A stretch of 64,000 bases of DNA from Geomonas subterranea (GTDB taxonomy: Bacteria; Desulfobacterota; Desulfuromonadia; Geobacterales; Geobacteraceae): contig NZ_CP077683.1 of the NCBI RefSeq assembly GCF_019063845.1, positions 4,208,501-4,272,500 of the forward strand, given 5' to 3'. Of the stretch, positions 62,359 through 64,000 are shown piece after piece. The notes below the pieces were generated by a model. The model was not told the DNA's origin and did no database searches. It worked only from the letters and a program-made list of their open reading frames with translations. The stretch's first letter is position 1. Every line of letters starts with the position of its first letter. A program made the translations under genes and the position numbers.

Positions 62359-62760
62359 CTACGAAAACCTGCTCTTCAGGAAGTCCAGACCCTTGCCGAC
62401 GAGCCCCCCTTCCGGTGCCTTGCCGTCGGGGGTTGCCTGGTCGACCGCCTCGGGGAGAAGGCGGGTCAGCTTGGTGACGGTCTCATCGGTGGAGAGGCCG
62501 GCTTTGTCGGCCAGTCGCTGCACCCGGTCCGCACCCAGGACCCCGTGCAGCTGGTTCGGGGTGACGGGAAGGTTGGGACCGGTGTCGATCCAGGAAGAGA
62601 TGATGTGTCCGATCCCCTTTTGGTTGAAGGCCTGGATAATCCCGCCCAGTCCGCCGCTTTGGCGGTCGGTCAGCATCTCGATGATCCCTTGCATGAGGCC
62701 GGCGTCCCCTCCGCCGGCCATGCCGCGCACCTTGCCGGCTACATCGTCTAAAATACCCAT
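62359..62760 (-). CDS. DUF937 / YidB-like protein
   Basis: 133 residues from ATG at 62760 (AAGGAGGATAAC upstream). The Gly-rich start MGILDDVAGKVRGMAGGGDA is followed by the DUF937 core GGLGGIIQAFNQKGIGHIIS and LHGVLGADRVQRLADKAGLS and the C-terminal KGLDFLKSRFS. The function of the family is unknown. It is transcribed away from the SMF-like gene. Confidence 0.85.
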   Translation of the reverse strand: MGILDDVAGKVRGMAGGGDAGLMQGIIEMLTDRQSGGLGGIIQAFNQKGIGHIISSWIDTGPNLPVTPNQLHGVLGADRVQRLADKAGLSTDETVTKLTRLLPEAVDQATPDGKAPEGGLVGKGLDFLKSRFS

Positions 62761-62928
62761 GTTATCCTCCTTGTCTGTGGTGTCCTGCTGGTGAGGGCGA
62801 ACGCCGCGGCGCCGCACCCGCATCTTGCTTTAGTATTAATCTGTTTTAATGGATTCGGAAGTTTATCATGCAGATGGCCGGATGGAAGTGGCCGGATATA
62901 CTTTGCCATCATGGCAAGGGGGTGGCGC

Positions 62929-63378
62929 ATGCATTCGATCGGTAACGTGGCATTGCTTGACCTGCGCAAGGTGGCGTTCCTGTGCTCACGCAAGTTTCCC
63001 CAGGAGGCGGCTGAAAAGGCGTACCGCTGGGCCGACGCGCAGCGCCTGGCAGGCACCTGCGTCATCTCCGGCTATCACTCGCCCATTGAGAAGGAGGTGC
63101 TCTGCAGGCTGCTGCAGGGCAACCAACCCATCATCATCGCTCTGGCGCAGGGGCTGAACCGGCTCGACCCTGAGTGGGAGCGGCACCTGGAGTCGGGACG
63201 TCTGCTGGTCATTTCCCGCTACGCCCAGAGTGTCAGCCACCCCTGCGAGTCCAAATGCTATCAGCGCAACAAGATGATGATCGACCTCGCCGACACCGTT
63301 GTCATAGCGCATGCCTCCCCTGGAGGGAGCCTGGAGCGGTTGTGCTCCGACTGCGCCGGTAAGGTCATGGTGCTGTGA
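62929..63378 (+). CDS. Small DprA/SMF-like Rossmann protein
   Basis: 149 residues from ATG at 62929 (AAGGGGG upstream). It resembles the nucleotide-binding core of DprA/SMF and LOG proteins: TCVISGYHSPIEKEVLCRLL, IIIALAQGLN and SKCYQRNKMMIDLADTVVIA. It is far shorter than DprA (about 360 residues) and lacks the SAM and winged-helix domains, so a role in DNA uptake is doubtful. Alternative start: ATG at 62911 without a clear ribosome site. Confidence 0.7.
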   Translation: MHSIGNVALLDLRKVAFLCSRKFPQEAAEKAYRWADAQRLAGTCVISGYHSPIEKEVLCRLLQGNQPIIIALAQGLNRLDPEWERHLESGRLLVISRYAQSVSHPCESKCYQRNKMMIDLADTVVIAHASPGGSLERLCSDCAGKVMVL

Positions 63379-63413
63379 AGCGACTGGATCGGAAAATTCT
63401 AAAAATAAAAATA

Positions 63414-63442
63414 TTGACAATCCCGCCGCCCTTCTCTATAAA
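63414..63442 (+). promoter_or_regulatory. Strong sigma-70 promoter of the Fur-family gene
   Basis: TTGACA, exactly 17 bases, TATAAA. It gives a leader of about 200 nt before the predicted start. The GATAACAACTTTC just downstream vaguely resembles a Fur-type half site. Confidence 0.75.
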
Positions 63443-63619
63443 CGATAACAACTTTCAAAACCAACCACTGCATTCATTCATTTGACCGTTTCACCCATCT
63501 GTCAATCAAGGGTTTAGCCGGGATGTGGACACGGCGGGGACGCTCTTGGCTCTACGCGTTTCTGTCAGTGGATTTTCAGGTTGTCAGCTTGAAAGTGAAT
63601 GTCATTGTATGGAGTGTCA

Positions 63620-63633
63620 GGAGGGTTCCCTCC
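63620..63633. promoter_or_regulatory. 14-bp palindrome in the leader of the Fur-family gene
   Basis: GGAGGGTTCCCTCC, perfect dyad, 18 bp before the start codon; could be an operator or a translational hairpin that sequesters the purine-rich site. Confidence 0.4.
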
Positions 63634-63651
63634 GGTACCATGGAGGCGCAG

Positions 63652-64000
63652 GTGAATCAAACCAGACAGAAGGTGAAAGAGCAGTTCCGCCTTTTTCTTA
63701 CCAACAAAGGGCTCAAGGCCACCCTGCAGCGCAGCCTGATCCTCGATGCGTTCCTCGACCTTGACCGCTCCACCCATATCGACGAGTTGTACCTGATCTT
63801 GCGCGGCAAGCATCCCAACATAGGCCATGCCACCGTCTACCGTGCGCTGCGACTTTTCACCACCGCCGGCATAGCCCGGGAAATAAACCTGGGAGACGGT
63901 TTGACCCGTTACGAACTGGCCGGCGGCCGGCGGCACGACTACCTGGTCTGCAGCGACTGCGGCACGGTAACCGAATTCGAGAACAGCTCCATCGAACGGC
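63652..64000 (+). CDS. Fur-family metal/peroxide regulator, 3' end cut by window edge
   Basis: About 116 codons visible from the GTG at 63652 (GGAGG with 5-nt spacing; the ATG at 63640 is an alternative with a poor site). The winged helix: FLTNKGLKATLQRSLILDAF, HPNIGHATVYRALRLFTTAG. The metal-site region HDYLVCSDCGTVTEFENSSI carries the first CxxC pair. It may control iron, zinc or peroxide response. A perfect palindrome GGAGGGTTCCCTCC lies just upstream (63620-63633). Confidence 0.9.
   Translation, partial: MNQTRQKVKEQFRLFLTNKGLKATLQRSLILDAFLDLDRSTHIDELYLILRGKHPNIGHATVYRALRLFTTAGIAREINLGDGLTRYELAGGRRHDYLVCSDCGTVTEFENSSIER

Noticed and set aside
63525-63764. Short plus-strand open frame overlapping the Fur-family start
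   Set aside because: It is out of frame with the Fur gene, lies in the leader and has no ribosome site or homology.

Overview
This 64 kb window looks like a chromosomal stretch from a member of the Geobacteraceae (Geobacter / Citrifermentans / Geomonas type; assignment inferred). The DNA is GC-rich, start codons include GTG and TTG, and consensus-like sigma-54 sites are present. The gene order rho-rpmE-thyX-DUF1385-prfA-prmC-murA-his and rpsU-yqeY-cvpA-dnaG-rpoD, and an abundance of short palindromic intergenic repeats, also fit this group. There are no rRNA or tRNA genes, no CRISPR array and no intact transposase.

Left third (1-20.8 kb, all on the minus strand) is a surface-glycan locus. 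Read 5' to 3' on the minus strand it holds an EamA transporter, a GT61 glycosyltransferase, a GT2-TPR fusion, a TPR/Ig-like protein, a secreted double-DUF1566 protein and a GT2-GT2-methyltransferase fusion. A tightly overlapped operon follows: CMP-nonulosonate synthetase (legF/neuA-like), nonulosonate synthase (legI/neuB-like), hydrolysing 2-epimerase (legG/neuC-like), a HisF paralog, a HisH paralog, an N-acetyl-sugar amidotransferase, a methyltransferase, a radical SAM protein and a partial asparagine synthetase. Together these predict a CMP-activated, acetamidino-substituted legionaminic-type sugar. Four sites matching the -24/-12 sigma-54 consensus (one perfect) and one sigma-28-like site sit 50-110 bp upstream of the unit starts. 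This suggests flagellar-type regulation and, by inference, flagellin or cell-surface glycosylation.

Middle (21-44.8 kb) is housekeeping: a cytidylate-kinase-like protein, a metallophosphoesterase, a small GGQ release-factor-like protein, rho, rpmE, thyX, prfA, prmC, murA, a histidine operon (hisG-D-B-H-A-F-E, without hisI, hisC or hisZ here), the macromolecular synthesis operon (rpsU-yqeY-cvpA-dnaG-rpoD), queC, folE2 and a TIGR04282 transferase-like gene. Most of the larger gaps in the his operon carry palindromic or MITE-like repeats of several distinct families.

Right part (44.9-64 kb) is mixed: recQ, ilvA, a CDF metal exporter, an outer-membrane protein, trxB, a comM/yifB ATPase, an M20 amidohydrolase with an MFS exporter and a TRIC-like channel, a diguanylate cyclase, a ferritin-like protein, an AcuI-like reductase, three tandem Hsp20 genes, a YidB-like protein, a short DprA/SMF-like protein and the start of a Fur-family regulator.

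The most notable signals are the sigma-54-driven amidinated nonulosonate locus and at least five families of small dispersed repeats. Several repeats have invaded coding sequence: one lies inside asnB, one forms the C-terminus and stop of prmC, one overlaps the recQ stop, and one is a tandem repeat through the comM stop.
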